From Candidatus Methanofastidiosia archaeon (GTDB taxonomy: Archaea > Methanobacteriota_B > Thermococci > Methanofastidiosales > NM3): 35,045 nt of DNA. The position numbers and the translations under genes are program-made. Position 1 is the first letter of the stretch; each line of letters begins with the position of its first letter. Below the pieces are notes generated by a model. That model ran no database searches and was not told the origin of the DNA. It saw only the letters and a program-made list of their open reading frames with translations. Shown here one piece after another: positions 10,590 to 18,996 of this stretch. Location: contig JAFGGT010000065.1 in assembly GCA_016930445.1 (NCBI GenBank), positions 1 to 35,045 of the forward strand, in the 5' to 3' direction.

Positions 10590-11567
10590 TTGGGTGAATC
10601 CACGTCCAATTCTATCGAAGTTGCCATGGCAAGGACCAGTCCGAAGTACGGCTGTGCCCCAAAGGACAGGTCTTTGGAGGAGATCCTGCACAATGGGATC
10701 ATAGTACTTGACAAACCTAGGGGCCCAACCTCTCATGAGGTCGTCTCTTGGGCAAAGAAGGTGCTCGGCCTCGACAAGGCAGGCCATAGCGGCACTCTTG
10801 ATCCCAAGGTGACCGGGGTTCTTCCTGTGGCATTGGACAATGGAACAAGGATAGTCAAGAATCTGCTCGATACCGGCAAGGAATACGTCTGTCTCATGAG
10901 ACTTCACGACGATGTCGGCCAGGAGGCCATCATAAGCGCGATGGACTCGTTCCAAGGACAGATATTCCAAAGACCTCCGGTGAAATCGGCCGTCAAGAGA
11001 CAGGTCAGAAAAAGGCGCATATACTCATTGGAGATATTGGACATGATGGACCGATTCGTTCTCTTCAGAGTGGAATGCGAGGCCGGCACCTACATCAGGA
11101 AGCTTGTCTATGACATAGGCATGGTTCTGGGATGCGGCGCCAACATGGCGGAGCTGAGAAGGACCAAGGCAGGATCGTTCACAGAAAGTGACCTTATCAC
11201 CTTGCAGGAGCTTAGCGATGCGTTCCATTACTACACAGAGGGGGATTGCGTCCCTTTGAGCAAGATGATACACCCTATAGAGAGGGCCGTTGACCATCTG
11301 CCAAAGGTGTATCTGCGCGATTCCGCAATCGACGCGATCTGCCATGGGGCAGACGTGGCGGCCCCCGGAGTGGTGAGACTTGACGGGAACGTCAGAAAGA
11401 AGCGCAAGGTAGCGATATTCTCGCTCAAGGGCGAGCTTGTCGCATTGGGCCAGTCAATGGCGGATGCAGAGGACTTCAAGAAGATGAAAAGTGGATTTAT
11501 GATAAACACCCAACGCGTGGTAATGAAGGAGAATACATATCCGAAATACTGGAAAAGTTCCAGTTAA
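10590..11567 (+). CDS. truB: tRNA pseudouridine synthase TruB/Cbf5-type
   Basis: GIIVLDKPRGPTSHEVVSWAKKVLGLDKAGHSGTLDPKVTGVLPVAL; FECEAGTYIRKL-like CEAGTYIRKLVYDIG; C-terminal PUA; TTG start. Confidence 0.94.
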   Translation: MGESTSNSIEVAMARTSPKYGCAPKDRSLEEILHNGIIVLDKPRGPTSHEVVSWAKKVLGLDKAGHSGTLDPKVTGVLPVALDNGTRIVKNLLDTGKEYVCLMRLHDDVGQEAIISAMDSFQGQIFQRPPVKSAVKRQVRKRRIYSLEILDMMDRFVLFRVECEAGTYIRKLVYDIGMVLGCGANMAELRRTKAGSFTESDLITLQELSDAFHYYTEGDCVPLSKMIHPIERAVDHLPKVYLRDSAIDAICHGADVAAPGVVRLDGNVRKKRKVAIFSLKGELVALGQSMADAEDFKKMKSGFMINTQRVVMKENTYPKYWKSSS

Positions 11568-11621
11568 TTTATATTATAGAAAGAGTTAAAAAGGTAAATG
11601 AATCGAGTGTGTAAGACGGTT

Positions 11622-11706
11622 GCCGAGGTTGCCGAGTTTGGAAAGGCGCAAGCCTGGAGAGCTTGTTCTGCATTGCAGAACCAGGGTTCAAATCCCTGCC
11701 TCGGCG
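11622..11706 (+). tRNA. tRNA-Ser (anticodon GGA)
   Basis: Acceptor GCCGAGG/CCTCGGC + G; anticodon arm AAGC-CTGGAGA-GCTT; long variable arm TTCTGCATTGCAGAA; TTCAAAT T-loop; no encoded CCA. Confidence 0.92.
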
Positions 11707-11754
11707 CTTTACACGAATGTTTATCTTTCAACAGAGGAATCATAAGGTGAAAAC

Positions 11755-12210
11755 ATGGCTGAATTCAGGCATATTGTCCGTGTGAGTGGAACTGATCTCA
11801 AGGGGGACATGCAACTTCAATTGGCCTTGACAGGTATAAAAGGGGTCGGACAGATGATGGCCCGCTCGATCGCCATACTGGTAGAATGCAATCCTATGGA
11901 AAAGATGGGAAATCTCTCAGATGAGGATGTGGAGAAGATAGAGAAGGTACTAGAATCTCCCCTTGAAAATGGAATTCCAGCATGGATGTTGAACAGGAGA
12001 ATGGACGCCGAGACCGGTGAGAACCTGCATGTCACAGGCTCAAAGCTGGCTATGGTCTTCCGTGAGGACATTAACAACATGAGAAAGATCAGAGCTTATA
12101 GGGGAATCAGACACGAGTCAGGCTTACCCGTCAGGGGACAAAGGACCAAATCCTCCTTCAGGACAGGGTCATCTATAGGCGTAAGGCGTAAGAAGAAGGG
12201 TGAGAAGTAG
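11755..12210 (+). CDS. rpsM: Ribosomal protein S13 (uS13)
   Basis: EFRHIVRVSGTDLKGDMQLQLALTGIKGVGQMMA; YRGIRHESGLPVRGQRTKSSFR. Confidence 0.95.
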   Translation: MAEFRHIVRVSGTDLKGDMQLQLALTGIKGVGQMMARSIAILVECNPMEKMGNLSDEDVEKIEKVLESPLENGIPAWMLNRRMDAETGENLHVTGSKLAMVFREDINNMRKIRAYRGIRHESGLPVRGQRTKSSFRTGSSIGVRRKKKGEK

Positions 12211-12218
12211 GTGAGTAG

Positions 12219-12803
12219 ATGGGAGATCCAGTTAAGAAGAGAAAAAAATATATGACTCCTACACATCCTTGGCAGAAGGATAGGATCGATGAGGAGAAGG
12301 AAATTAAGAGAAAATACGGTCTCAAGAACAAGAAAGAGATCTGGAAGGCCCAATCATTTCTTAGGAACATGAGGGGGCAGGCGAGAAATCTCTTAGCTGC
12401 CACATCCGAACAGGCCGAGAAGGAGACGAATGATTTCTTGAACAGGCTAAAGAACCTTTCCATACTCAAGGACGATGCAGACCTTGACGGGGTCCTGGCA
12501 TTGGGTATCCAGGATGTCCTTGACAGAAGGCTCCAGTCCCTTGTGGTAAGGAAAGGCATGGCAAAGACCGCCGACCAGGCCAGGCAGATGATCACTCATG
12601 GTCATGTCATGGTGAATGGCAAGAGGGTCTCTGCGCCAAGTTACCTTGTCAAGAAGGAAGAGGAGGAAACGATAGCATTCTTCAACGGCTCTCCGTTCCT
12701 TAACAAGTCATCTGAGCCTGCACATGCACCCGCTCAGAAGCCACCAAAGAAGATGAAAGTCGAAAAACCAAAGGAAGAGGAGGATGAAGAAGATGGCGAG
12801 TAA
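12219..12803 (+). CDS. rpsD: Ribosomal protein S4 (uS4)
   Basis: [57 protein letters not shown]4 domain [33 protein letters not shown]. Confidence 0.95.
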   Translation: MGDPVKKRKKYMTPTHPWQKDRIDEEKEIKRKYGLKNKKEIWKAQSFLRNMRGQARNLLAATSEQAEKETNDFLNRLKNLSILKDDADLDGVLALGIQDVLDRRLQSLVVRKGMAKTADQARQMITHGHVMVNGKRVSAPSYLVKKEEEETIAFFNGSPFLNKSSEPAHAPAQKPPKKMKVEKPKEEEDEEDGE

Positions 12804-13188
12804 GGACCCAAAATGGGGTGTAGCACATATCTATGCCTCTTTCAACGACACCATCATCCATATCACTGACCTTTCCGGTGCTGAGACCATTACCAGGTGG
12901 TCAGGCGGAATGATAGTCAAGGCCGACAGGGAGGAATCTTCCCCTTACGCTGCCATGAAGGCGGCCGCTAAGGCTGCCGAGGAGGCATTGGACAAGGGAA
13001 TCATGGGCGTTCACATTCAGGTAAGGGCGCCAGGCGGCAGCAAATCTAAGAATCCAGGCCCAGGCGCGCAGGCTGCTATCAGAGCGCTTTCACGTGCAAA
13101 GCTGAGGATCGGAAGGATCGAGGACGTCACGCCGATCCCACACGATGGTACCAGGCCAAAGGGTGGCAGAAGAGGTAGAAGGGTATAG
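12793..13188 (+). CDS. rpsK: Ribosomal protein S11 (uS11)
   Basis: [61 protein letters not shown]. Confidence 0.95.
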   Translation: MASKDPKWGVAHIYASFNDTIIHITDLSGAETITRWSGGMIVKADREESSPYAAMKAAAKAAEEALDKGIMGVHIQVRAPGGSKSKNPGPGAQAAIRALSRAKLRIGRIEDVTPIPHDGTRPKGGRRGRRV

Positions 13189-13190
13189 AA

Positions 13191-13955
13191 ATGAGGATCG
13201 AATTTATTCCTGTTGACAAGGATGACACGTTGATGTTCATTGTAGAAGGCATTGACGCTACGTTTGCAAACTCCCTGAGAAGGGCCATCATGACGGAAGT
13301 TCCGGTCTATGCATGCAATGAGGTCGTATTCTATACGAATTCAAGCCCATTGTATGATGAGGTGATCTCTCATAGGATAGGGCTGGTCCCGCTTACCACG
13401 CCTGAGGGAACTGACAAGGACAGCAAGATGGTCACTATGAGCCTGGAGGCCCAAGGGCCTACAACGGTGTATTCGGGAAGCCTTGTCTCAGACGATCCAA
13501 GCGTTCAACCGGTAAACGACGAATTCCCATTGCTCAAGTTAGGCCCAGGCCAGAGCATCTCCCTGAACGCGGAGTGCTATGTAGGATACGGCAAGGATCA
13601 TGTCAAATGGCAGCCAGGCCTTGTCGGCTACAAGAACTATCCGATAATTGATGTCGACAAGCAAAGATGCAATCTCTGCGGCGAGTGTGTGAAGACATGT
13701 CCGACCAAGATACTTGGTATCGAGGAGGGGAGCATCGTTGTTCTGGAGATATTCAAATGCACATTCTGCAAGTCTTGTGAGGACGCGTGCAAGAGGCTCA
13801 ACGAGAACGAGATCATTACCGTAAGGCCAATGAATGACAAGTTCATATTCAGGATCGAGTCATTTGGAAATATGAGCACAAAAGATTTATTAAACACTGC
13901 CTTGAATGTCATTGAAAAAAAGGCAGAGAGGCTTGACCAACTCTTGAATGAATAA
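13191..13955 (+). CDS. rpoD: DNA-directed RNA polymerase subunit D (RpoD/Rpb3-like) with 2x[4Fe-4S]-type ferredoxin insertion
   Basis: FIVEGIDATFANSLRRAIMTEVPVYACNEVVFYTNSSPLYDEVISHRIGLVPL; insertion CNLCGECVKTCP...CTFCKSCEDAC. Confidence 0.95.
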   Translation: MRIEFIPVDKDDTLMFIVEGIDATFANSLRRAIMTEVPVYACNEVVFYTNSSPLYDEVISHRIGLVPLTTPEGTDKDSKMVTMSLEAQGPTTVYSGSLVSDDPSVQPVNDEFPLLKLGPGQSISLNAECYVGYGKDHVKWQPGLVGYKNYPIIDVDKQRCNLCGECVKTCPTKILGIEEGSIVVLEIFKCTFCKSCEDACKRLNENEIITVRPMNDKFIFRIESFGNMSTKDLLNTALNVIEKKAERLDQLLNE

Positions 13956-13956
13956 A

Positions 13957-14041
13957 GCGGGGGTTGCCGAGTTTGGTCAAAGGCGCAGGGCTTAGGACCC
14001 TGTCTTGTAGAAGTCCGTGGGTTCAAATCCCATCCCCCGCA
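13957..14041 (+). tRNA. tRNA-Leu (anticodon TAG)
   Basis: Acceptor GCGGGGG/CCCCCGC + A; anticodon arm CAGGG-CTTAGGA-CCCTG; variable arm CTT-GTAG-AAG; TTCAAAT loop. Confidence 0.92.
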
Positions 14042-14099
14042 CTAGCACACTGGGCGAGCGGATCCCTTATCCGCATAAGTAGTTCGGAGGTGTAAGAGA

Positions 14100-14462
14100 T
14101 TGAAAAAGATAAAGAAGACAAATCCCAATCTCGTCTCCCTCATAGAGGGGATGAGATCGAAGGGTTACAATGACGAGGTTGCTTTATGGGTGGCCCTATC
14201 CAAAAGGCTGTCCAAGCCGACCCGTCACCAGAGCGAAGTCAATATATCGAAGATTAATAGGTTTACCAAGGATGGGGATACCATCGTTGTGCCTGGAAAG
14301 GTCTTGGGATCCGGCGAGCTTGACCACAAGGTCACCGTTGCGGCATACAAGTTCTCACAGGTGGCCAAGGACAAGATAGCGAAGTCCGGCGAGACCTTGA
14401 CGATCCCTGAACTGATGGAGAGGAACCCCAAGGGATCTAAGGTAAGGATTTTTGGGGGTTAA
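14100..14462 (+). CDS. rpl18e: Ribosomal protein L18e (eL18)
   Basis: TNPNLVSLIEGMRSKGYNDEVALWVALSKRLSKPTRHQSEVNISKINR; VTVAAYKFSQVAKDKI. Confidence 0.94.
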   Translation: MKKIKKTNPNLVSLIEGMRSKGYNDEVALWVALSKRLSKPTRHQSEVNISKINRFTKDGDTIVVPGKVLGSGELDHKVTVAAYKFSQVAKDKIAKSGETLTIPELMERNPKGSKVRIFGG

Positions 14463-14465
14463 CAG

Positions 14466-14888
14466 ATGTACATAGATGGTGATAATCTTATACTAGGCCG
14501 CATGGCCAATGAGGTTGCACAGATGCTTTTGGCAGGCGAACCCATCGTCATTGTGAATGCTGAGAAGATAGTCATCTCCGGTAACAAGGAGGACATATTC
14601 AAGCGATTCAAGCACAGGACAGACCTGGCGGACAGAGCGAATCCTCGCAGGGGCCCGTTCTTCCCAAAGACATCTGACAAGTTGGTCAGGAGGACCATAC
14701 GTGGCATGCTGCCTTGGAGGAAACCCTCTGGCCGTGAGGCATTTAGGCGCCTTGAGGTCTACGAAGGCATACCTTCAAAGTACAGCAACAAGGAATTCAT
14801 CAGGATTGAGAATGCCGATGGCAACAATCTTGGGACCCACAAGATCGTGACCGTAGCAGAGCTGTCCCAATACCTGAGGGGTGATTGA
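14466..14888 (+). CDS. rplM: Ribosomal protein L13 (uL13)
   Basis: [50 protein letters not shown]. Confidence 0.95.
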   Translation: MYIDGDNLILGRMANEVAQMLLAGEPIVIVNAEKIVISGNKEDIFKRFKHRTDLADRANPRRGPFFPKTSDKLVRRTIRGMLPWRKPSGREAFRRLEVYEGIPSKYSNKEFIRIENADGNNLGTHKIVTVAELSQYLRGD

Positions 14889-14889
14889 T

Positions 14890-15297
14890 ATGAAGATTGT
14901 ACAGTCCAGTGGAAAGAGGAAGACTGCCATCGCCCGCGCCGTCCTAAAGGAGGGCAAAGGCCGTGTCCGCATCAACGACAAACCAATAGTACTGGTCCAG
15001 CCTGAGCTTGCCAGGATAAAAATGTTGGAACCTCTCTTGATAGCTGGGAACGACGTGTCGTCGACATTTGACATCGATGTCAAGGTAAACGGCGGAGGGG
15101 TCATGGGCCAGGCAGATGCCTGCCGAATGGCAATCGCCAGGGCCATCATCTCCTACACGGGTGATATGGACCTTAGGGACCGATACATCGCTGCTGACAG
15201 GTCTATGCTCAAGGGAGATACAAGGAGGACAGAGCAACATAAGCCAAACACGTCCTCACAGGGACCGAGGGCAAAGAGGCAGAAGTCTTACAGGTAG
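14890..15297 (+). CDS. rpsI: Ribosomal protein S9 (uS9)
   Basis: [58 protein letters not shown]. Confidence 0.95.
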   Translation: MKIVQSSGKRKTAIARAVLKEGKGRVRINDKPIVLVQPELARIKMLEPLLIAGNDVSSTFDIDVKVNGGGVMGQADACRMAIARAIISYTGDMDLRDRYIAADRSMLKGDTRRTEQHKPNTSSQGPRAKRQKSYR

Positions 15298-15302
15298 ATA
15301 AC

Positions 15303-15494
15303 ATGATAATTCCGATAAGATGTTTCACATGCGGGAAGCCCATAGGGCATCTCTTCAAGACATACTCCGAGAGGACCATCAGCGAACACCCTAAGGATGT
15401 TCTCGATGACCTCGGGCTTGAAAGGTATTGCTGCAGGAGGATGTTCCTGACACATGTTAACCTTATAGATGAGGTGTTAGACTTTAGCGTTTAA
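15303..15494 (+). CDS. rpoN: DNA-directed RNA polymerase subunit N (Rpb10-like)
   Basis: [36 protein letters not shown] zinc ribbon. Confidence 0.95.
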   Translation: MIIPIRCFTCGKPIGHLFKTYSERTISEHPKDVLDDLGLERYCCRRMFLTHVNLIDEVLDFSV

Positions 15495-15501
15495 AGAATG
15501 T

Positions 15502-15579
15502 GGGACCGTAGGGTAGCTTGGACCATCCTCTCACCTTGGGGTGGTGGACACCCGAGTTCAAATCTCGGCGGTCCCACCA
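15502..15579 (+). tRNA. tRNA-Pro (anticodon GGG), CCA encoded
   Basis: Acceptor GGGACCG/CGGTCCC + A + CCA; anticodon arm TCACC-TTGGGGT-GGTGG; TTCAAAT loop. Confidence 0.9.
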
Positions 15580-15606
15580 AAACTATCTGTTGACACGAGG
15601 GATTAT

Positions 15607-16182
15607 ATGAGCATAGTCGAGGACTTTGCATTGCGAAAGCTGTATATCGAATCCAGGAACATGCTGGAGATAGACCTGCTGTCCGCCAATTCATTTGGAA
15701 GGGCGCAGATCAAAAGCGATGTGGACATAGATGACCTATATACGGTCATAGTCCCGGAGCTGATGGGCCTAAACATTCTGGAGCAAGGGGTGTTCGATGA
15801 CATCCTTAGCGACGTGATCGACGACCCAAGGGTCAGATTCGGCTTCTCTTTGGCATGCGCGAAGGCTGCGGCCTCGTTCCTTGGACTTCCGCTATACCAA
15901 TACCTAGGGGGCATCTTCAACAAAGTGATGCCACAGATAGTCCTTGGCGGTTCGCTGATAGATGAGAACTTCGCTGAGCTTGGAAGGGCAGGCAATCTGG
16001 AGTACCTTAGATTGGACACGCTCTCATCGCTGTCCAAGATGGACAGGGCCTCCTGCATCAAGTATGTCGAGGAGGGCAGCTGGCATGTGGCTTACGGCCT
16101 TTCATTCAAGTTCGTGGAGATATATAAGAGAGAAGACATTAATGAATATTTAAGAATTAAAGAACATATGTCGGAGGTGTAA
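15607..16182 (+). CDS. Truncated, catalytically incomplete enolase-like protein (about 191 aa)
   Basis: N-terminal enolase fold signature [25 protein letters not shown] and [10 protein letters not shown]-terminal LRIKEHM resembles the LRIEEEL end of enolase; rpoN-eno-rps2 position. Most of the TIM barrel is absent. Track start at 15541 lies inside tRNA-Pro, so ATG 15607 is preferred. Confidence 0.75.
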   Translation: MSIVEDFALRKLYIESRNMLEIDLLSANSFGRAQIKSDVDIDDLYTVIVPELMGLNILEQGVFDDILSDVIDDPRVRFGFSLACAKAAASFLGLPLYQYLGGIFNKVMPQIVLGGSLIDENFAELGRAGNLEYLRLDTLSSLSKMDRASCIKYVEEGSWHVAYGLSFKFVEIYKREDINEYLRIKEHMSEV

Positions 16183-16184
16183 TT

Positions 16185-16781
16185 TTGACAGATGATATGT
16201 TAGTTCCCCTTGATCAATACCTTGCTTCTGGTATTCACATAGGCACACAACAAAAGACGAAGGATATGGACAAGTACATCTACAGGGTCCGCCAGGATGG
16301 CCTATATGTGCTTGACATCAAGACGACCGACCAGAGATTGAGGTCTGTCGCGAACTTTTTGGCCAACTATGACCCTACGAGGATTCTGGTCGTTTCGACC
16401 CGTGTATATGGTCACAAGCCGGTCAAGACATTTGCGCAGTACATCAATTGCAGGTCCGTTGCCGGAAGGTTCATTCCAGGCATGCTCACAAACCCCAACA
16501 ACAACGACTTCTTGGAGCCAGACCTCCTGATAATCACCGACCCCAGGGCCGACTATCAGGCGCTTAAGGAGGCTTCGAACATCGGCATTCCAATAATAGC
16601 ACTTTGCGATTCTGAGAACATGCTATCAAATGTGGACATATCTGTGCCTACGAACAACAAGGGACGAAAGGCCCTTTCCTTGATATACTACCTTCTAGCA
16701 AGGGAGCTTCTAAGGAAGAAGGGCACGATACCCGAGGACGGGGACATAGATTTCGGTTTCGAGGAATTCAAGCAACCTTAG
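16185..16781 (+). CDS. rpsB: Ribosomal protein S2 (uS2)
   Basis: [81 protein letters not shown]. Confidence 0.95.
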   Translation: MTDDMLVPLDQYLASGIHIGTQQKTKDMDKYIYRVRQDGLYVLDIKTTDQRLRSVANFLANYDPTRILVVSTRVYGHKPVKTFAQYINCRSVAGRFIPGMLTNPNNNDFLEPDLLIITDPRADYQALKEASNIGIPIIALCDSENMLSNVDISVPTNNKGRKALSLIYYLLARELLRKKGTIPEDGDIDFGFEEFKQP

Positions 16782-16842
16782 AATTCCTTCTCTATTTCTT
16801 GGAATATATTTTTAAATTATGGATTTTGACTATATCTAGCAT

Positions 16843-16986
16843 GCGGGGGTTGCCGAGATTGGTCAAAGGCGCTGGACTTAAGATCTAATGCAGTTCTCTT
16901 CCAGGATGCTATGTGGAAAGGATAGGTGCCTGAGATAGGAAATCCAGTTTCGCAGGAATCCGCGGGTTCAAATCCCGCCCCCCGCA
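16843..16986 (+). tRNA. tRNA-Leu (anticodon TAA) with a 59-nt intron at position 37/38
   Basis: Acceptor GCGGGGG/CCCCCGC + A; CTGGA-CTTAAG|intron|A-TCCAG; variable arm TTC-GCAG-GAA; T arm GCGGG-TTCAAAT-CCCGC. Confidence 0.9.
16883..16941 (+). other. Archaeal tRNA intron (bulge-helix-bulge)
   Basis: Central helix CTTA (16877-16880) with TAGG (16936-16939); 3-nt bulges AG^A and AA^A at the two cut sites; outer anticodon stem CTGGA/TCCAG. Confidence 0.85.
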
Positions 16987-16989
16987 CCT
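16962..16989 (+). repeat. Putative attL: 3' end of tRNA-Leu(UAA)
   Basis: GCGGGTTCAAATCCCGCCCCCCGCACCT, near-identical to 18203-18229. Confidence 0.7.
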
Positions 16990-17244
16990 ATGCGCAACGA
17001 ATAAGAAGGTCTATTGAAGCAGATAAAGGCATTATAGACAAAAATAAGGTAGGAAAACTAGGATTTATAGTATCCGGCTATTCTGTAAGGAAATTCCTGG
17101 AAGATTGTAGGACACAAAACTAAACAAAATAATTAATATTCGTATTTATTAGTGCCCATACAGATGAATCAGCTCTGGATTATAAGAGCACATATAAAAA
17201 CAAAAAACGATAACTTTATATATTTTTGTGCCCATACAAAAAAT

Positions 17245-18186
17245 ATGGTTTACTTAGAGAAGATTGAACGGGGAGACAAGACATATTATTATGTTACGAA
17301 AAACTTCAGAATTAGCAATAAAAAGTGGAAGAAAATAAGAAAGTATGCCGGTGATGAGCCCCCTTCCAAAGAACAGACAAAGAAAGCAGTTGAGGAGATT
17401 GAAAAGGAAGCATTGAAAAAAGGCCTCGTGAAACCTGCCTCTAGATACGCATATTTAAGCGATGAAGAGGCAGAGAAATTGCAAGATTTGAAAGAGGTCT
17501 TCAAGAAGTGGTACGGCAAACTGGATCCTGTTGAAAAAAAGAAGTATGAAGAAGATTTTATTGTTAGGTTCACTTACAACTCAAATGCCATCGAAGGCAA
17601 CCGTTTGAGCCTTCGCGAAACAAGCATGATCCTGATAGAGAATATAATTCCTGCTGGCGCTACTCCAAATGATTACAATGAAGCCATAAACTCAAAAGAT
17701 TGTTATGAGTTCACGAAAGGATATGCTGGTGAGTTTAACCAGAAGTTTTTGCTAAAGATCCACAAACTGCTTACCCAGAACACAAATTGCAAAATTGTAG
17801 GCGGTTATAGGGGCCATGAAGTCAGGATTTCAGGTTCGGAATGGATCCCCCCAACATATGAAAGAGTGAAGGAAGAAATGAGGAAGATTTTCCAGTGGTA
17901 CTATTCTGCAAGGGAGAAATTGCATCCTGTCGAATTAGGGGCGATTCTTCATAATAAAATAGTCAGGGTACATCCGTTTGCGGACGGTAATGGAAGAACC
18001 TCAAGGGTTGTAATGAACTGGATATTGATGAAAAGCAATTTTCCAATGTCCTATATAGAACTAAGAGATAAAATCAAGTATTATGATGCAGTTGAAGAAG
18101 GGGATAAAGGCAATGACGAGGCAATAGTACATTACATTGCCAAATTGCTGATGGAACAGCACACATTTAAATCAGAAGCGAGTTAA
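17245..18186 (+). CDS. Fic domain protein (putative AMPylase)
   Basis: Fic core HPFADGNGRTSR; inhibitory-helix-like motif SNAIEG (S/TxxxE[G/N]); ATG at 17245 preferred over the track start GTG 17152. Confidence 0.88.
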   Translation: MVYLEKIERGDKTYYYVTKNFRISNKKWKKIRKYAGDEPPSKEQTKKAVEEIEKEALKKGLVKPASRYAYLSDEEAEKLQDLKEVFKKWYGKLDPVEKKKYEEDFIVRFTYNSNAIEGNRLSLRETSMILIENIIPAGATPNDYNEAINSKDCYEFTKGYAGEFNQKFLLKIHKLLTQNTNCKIVGGYRGHEVRISGSEWIPPTYERVKEEMRKIFQWYYSAREKLHPVELGAILHNKIVRVHPFADGNGRTSRVVMNWILMKSNFPMSYIELRDKIKYYDAVEEGDKGNDEAIVHYIAKLLMEQHTFKSEAS

Positions 18187-18202
18187 ACAACCTCAGTGAC
18201 TA

Positions 18203-18229
18203 GCAGGTTCAAATCCCGCCCCCGCACCT
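18203..18229 (+). repeat. Putative attR: duplicated tRNA-Leu 3' end
   Basis: GCAGGTTCAAATCCCGCCCCCGCACCT; differs from attL by one substitution and one C deletion. Confidence 0.7.
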
Positions 18230-18310
18230 GAACTGGTATGATATTTCCCTGTAGAATACCGTTCTTTAAATACGGGATAATCTTTAAATAATATTAATCC
18301 TATGATAATT

Positions 18311-18368
18311 AGATGGACGGGATGCCCTCCCTCATATACTGTATATTCCCGTCCGTTTTCTTTTTGTG
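18311..18368 (+). ncRNA. Possible small hairpin RNA or terminator-like element
   Basis: Stem AGATGGACGGGA / TCCCGTCCGTTT (8 Watson-Crick bp plus 4 pairs including wobbles), T-rich tail, TATA-like TCTTTAAATA at 18281-18290 about 26 nt upstream. Confidence 0.35.
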
Positions 18369-18372
18369 TCTT

Positions 18373-18942
18373 TCACACTATTGGTTTCTTCCCTATGGGC
18401 AATGCTTCCCTTCCAAAGGTCTCGTTGATGATATCTGCAGCCGAAAGGTACAAGGCGCTGCCTCCACATATCAGGCCCTCATAGCCGGCGATCGTGTGGA
18501 CGCTAGGGTAGTAGACGCCTATTGCCAATAGGAAGAACAGGATAGTCAAAGTTGAGAACACGACAAATAGTGCCTTAGGCTTCTTCAATGTGGGGATCGT
18601 CATATAGAGCGTGAAAAGCCCCCATCCTGCAAGGAATGCAGAAAGGCCTGCCTTTGGAACGGGCGCGATGACATTGAGATTCTCCAATATCACCATGGTC
18701 GCGAAGGCCAACCAAAATCCCCCATATGCTGTGAAGGCTGTCGACCCGAAGGTGTTGCCAACGGCCACCTCCCTATTTCCGGCAAGGACCTGTCCTAGTC
18801 CCCCAAAGAAGAGGCCTAGGGGCAGCACCATGCCGAGCGACTCATGGGGTATTATCCCCGCGTTGATAAGATTGAGCAGTACTGTGGTAAGGCCAAAGGC
18901 AGCAAGTCCCAATGGCGCAGGATTTATTTTATTTCCTTCCAT
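18373..18942 (-). CDS. Acetate uptake transporter family (GPR1/FUN34/YaaH, SatP-like)
   Basis: NPAPLGLAAFGLTTVLLNLINAG; GLFFGGLGQVLAGNREVAVGNTFGSTAFTAYGGFWLAFA; six TM segments. Confidence 0.92.
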   Translation of the reverse strand: MEGNKINPAPLGLAAFGLTTVLLNLINAGIIPHESLGMVLPLGLFFGGLGQVLAGNREVAVGNTFGSTAFTAYGGFWLAFATMVILENLNVIAPVPKAGLSAFLAGWGLFTLYMTIPTLKKPKALFVVFSTLTILFFLLAIGVYYPSVHTIAGYEGLICGGSALYLSAADIINETFGREALPIGKKPIV

Positions 18943-18996
18943 TTTTTCTGCTATCTAAGATACATATATAAATTTTATTCCGAATTTACGGAACAT

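Larger units (their letters stand above)
16987..18229 (+). mobile_element. Small integrated element or remnant at tRNA-Leu(UAA), carrying a Fic gene
   Basis: Bracketed by tRNA 3'-end direct repeats; visibly more AT-rich than the flanking ribosomal genes; no recognisable integrase. Confidence 0.6.

Noticed and set aside
11622-15579. tRNA genes interspersed in the ribosomal block, some with encoded CCA and some without
   Set aside because: Both situations are ordinary in archaea; no duplicated flank near these tRNAs suggesting integration.
15491-15694. Minus-strand ORF through tRNA-Pro
   Set aside because: Overlaps a clear tRNA and the start of the enolase-like gene; no support.
17152-17244. 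N-terminal extension of the Fic ORF as annotated in the track
   Set aside because: Starts at GTG inside the direct repeat and runs through TATA-like DNA; ATG 17245 is the more plausible start.
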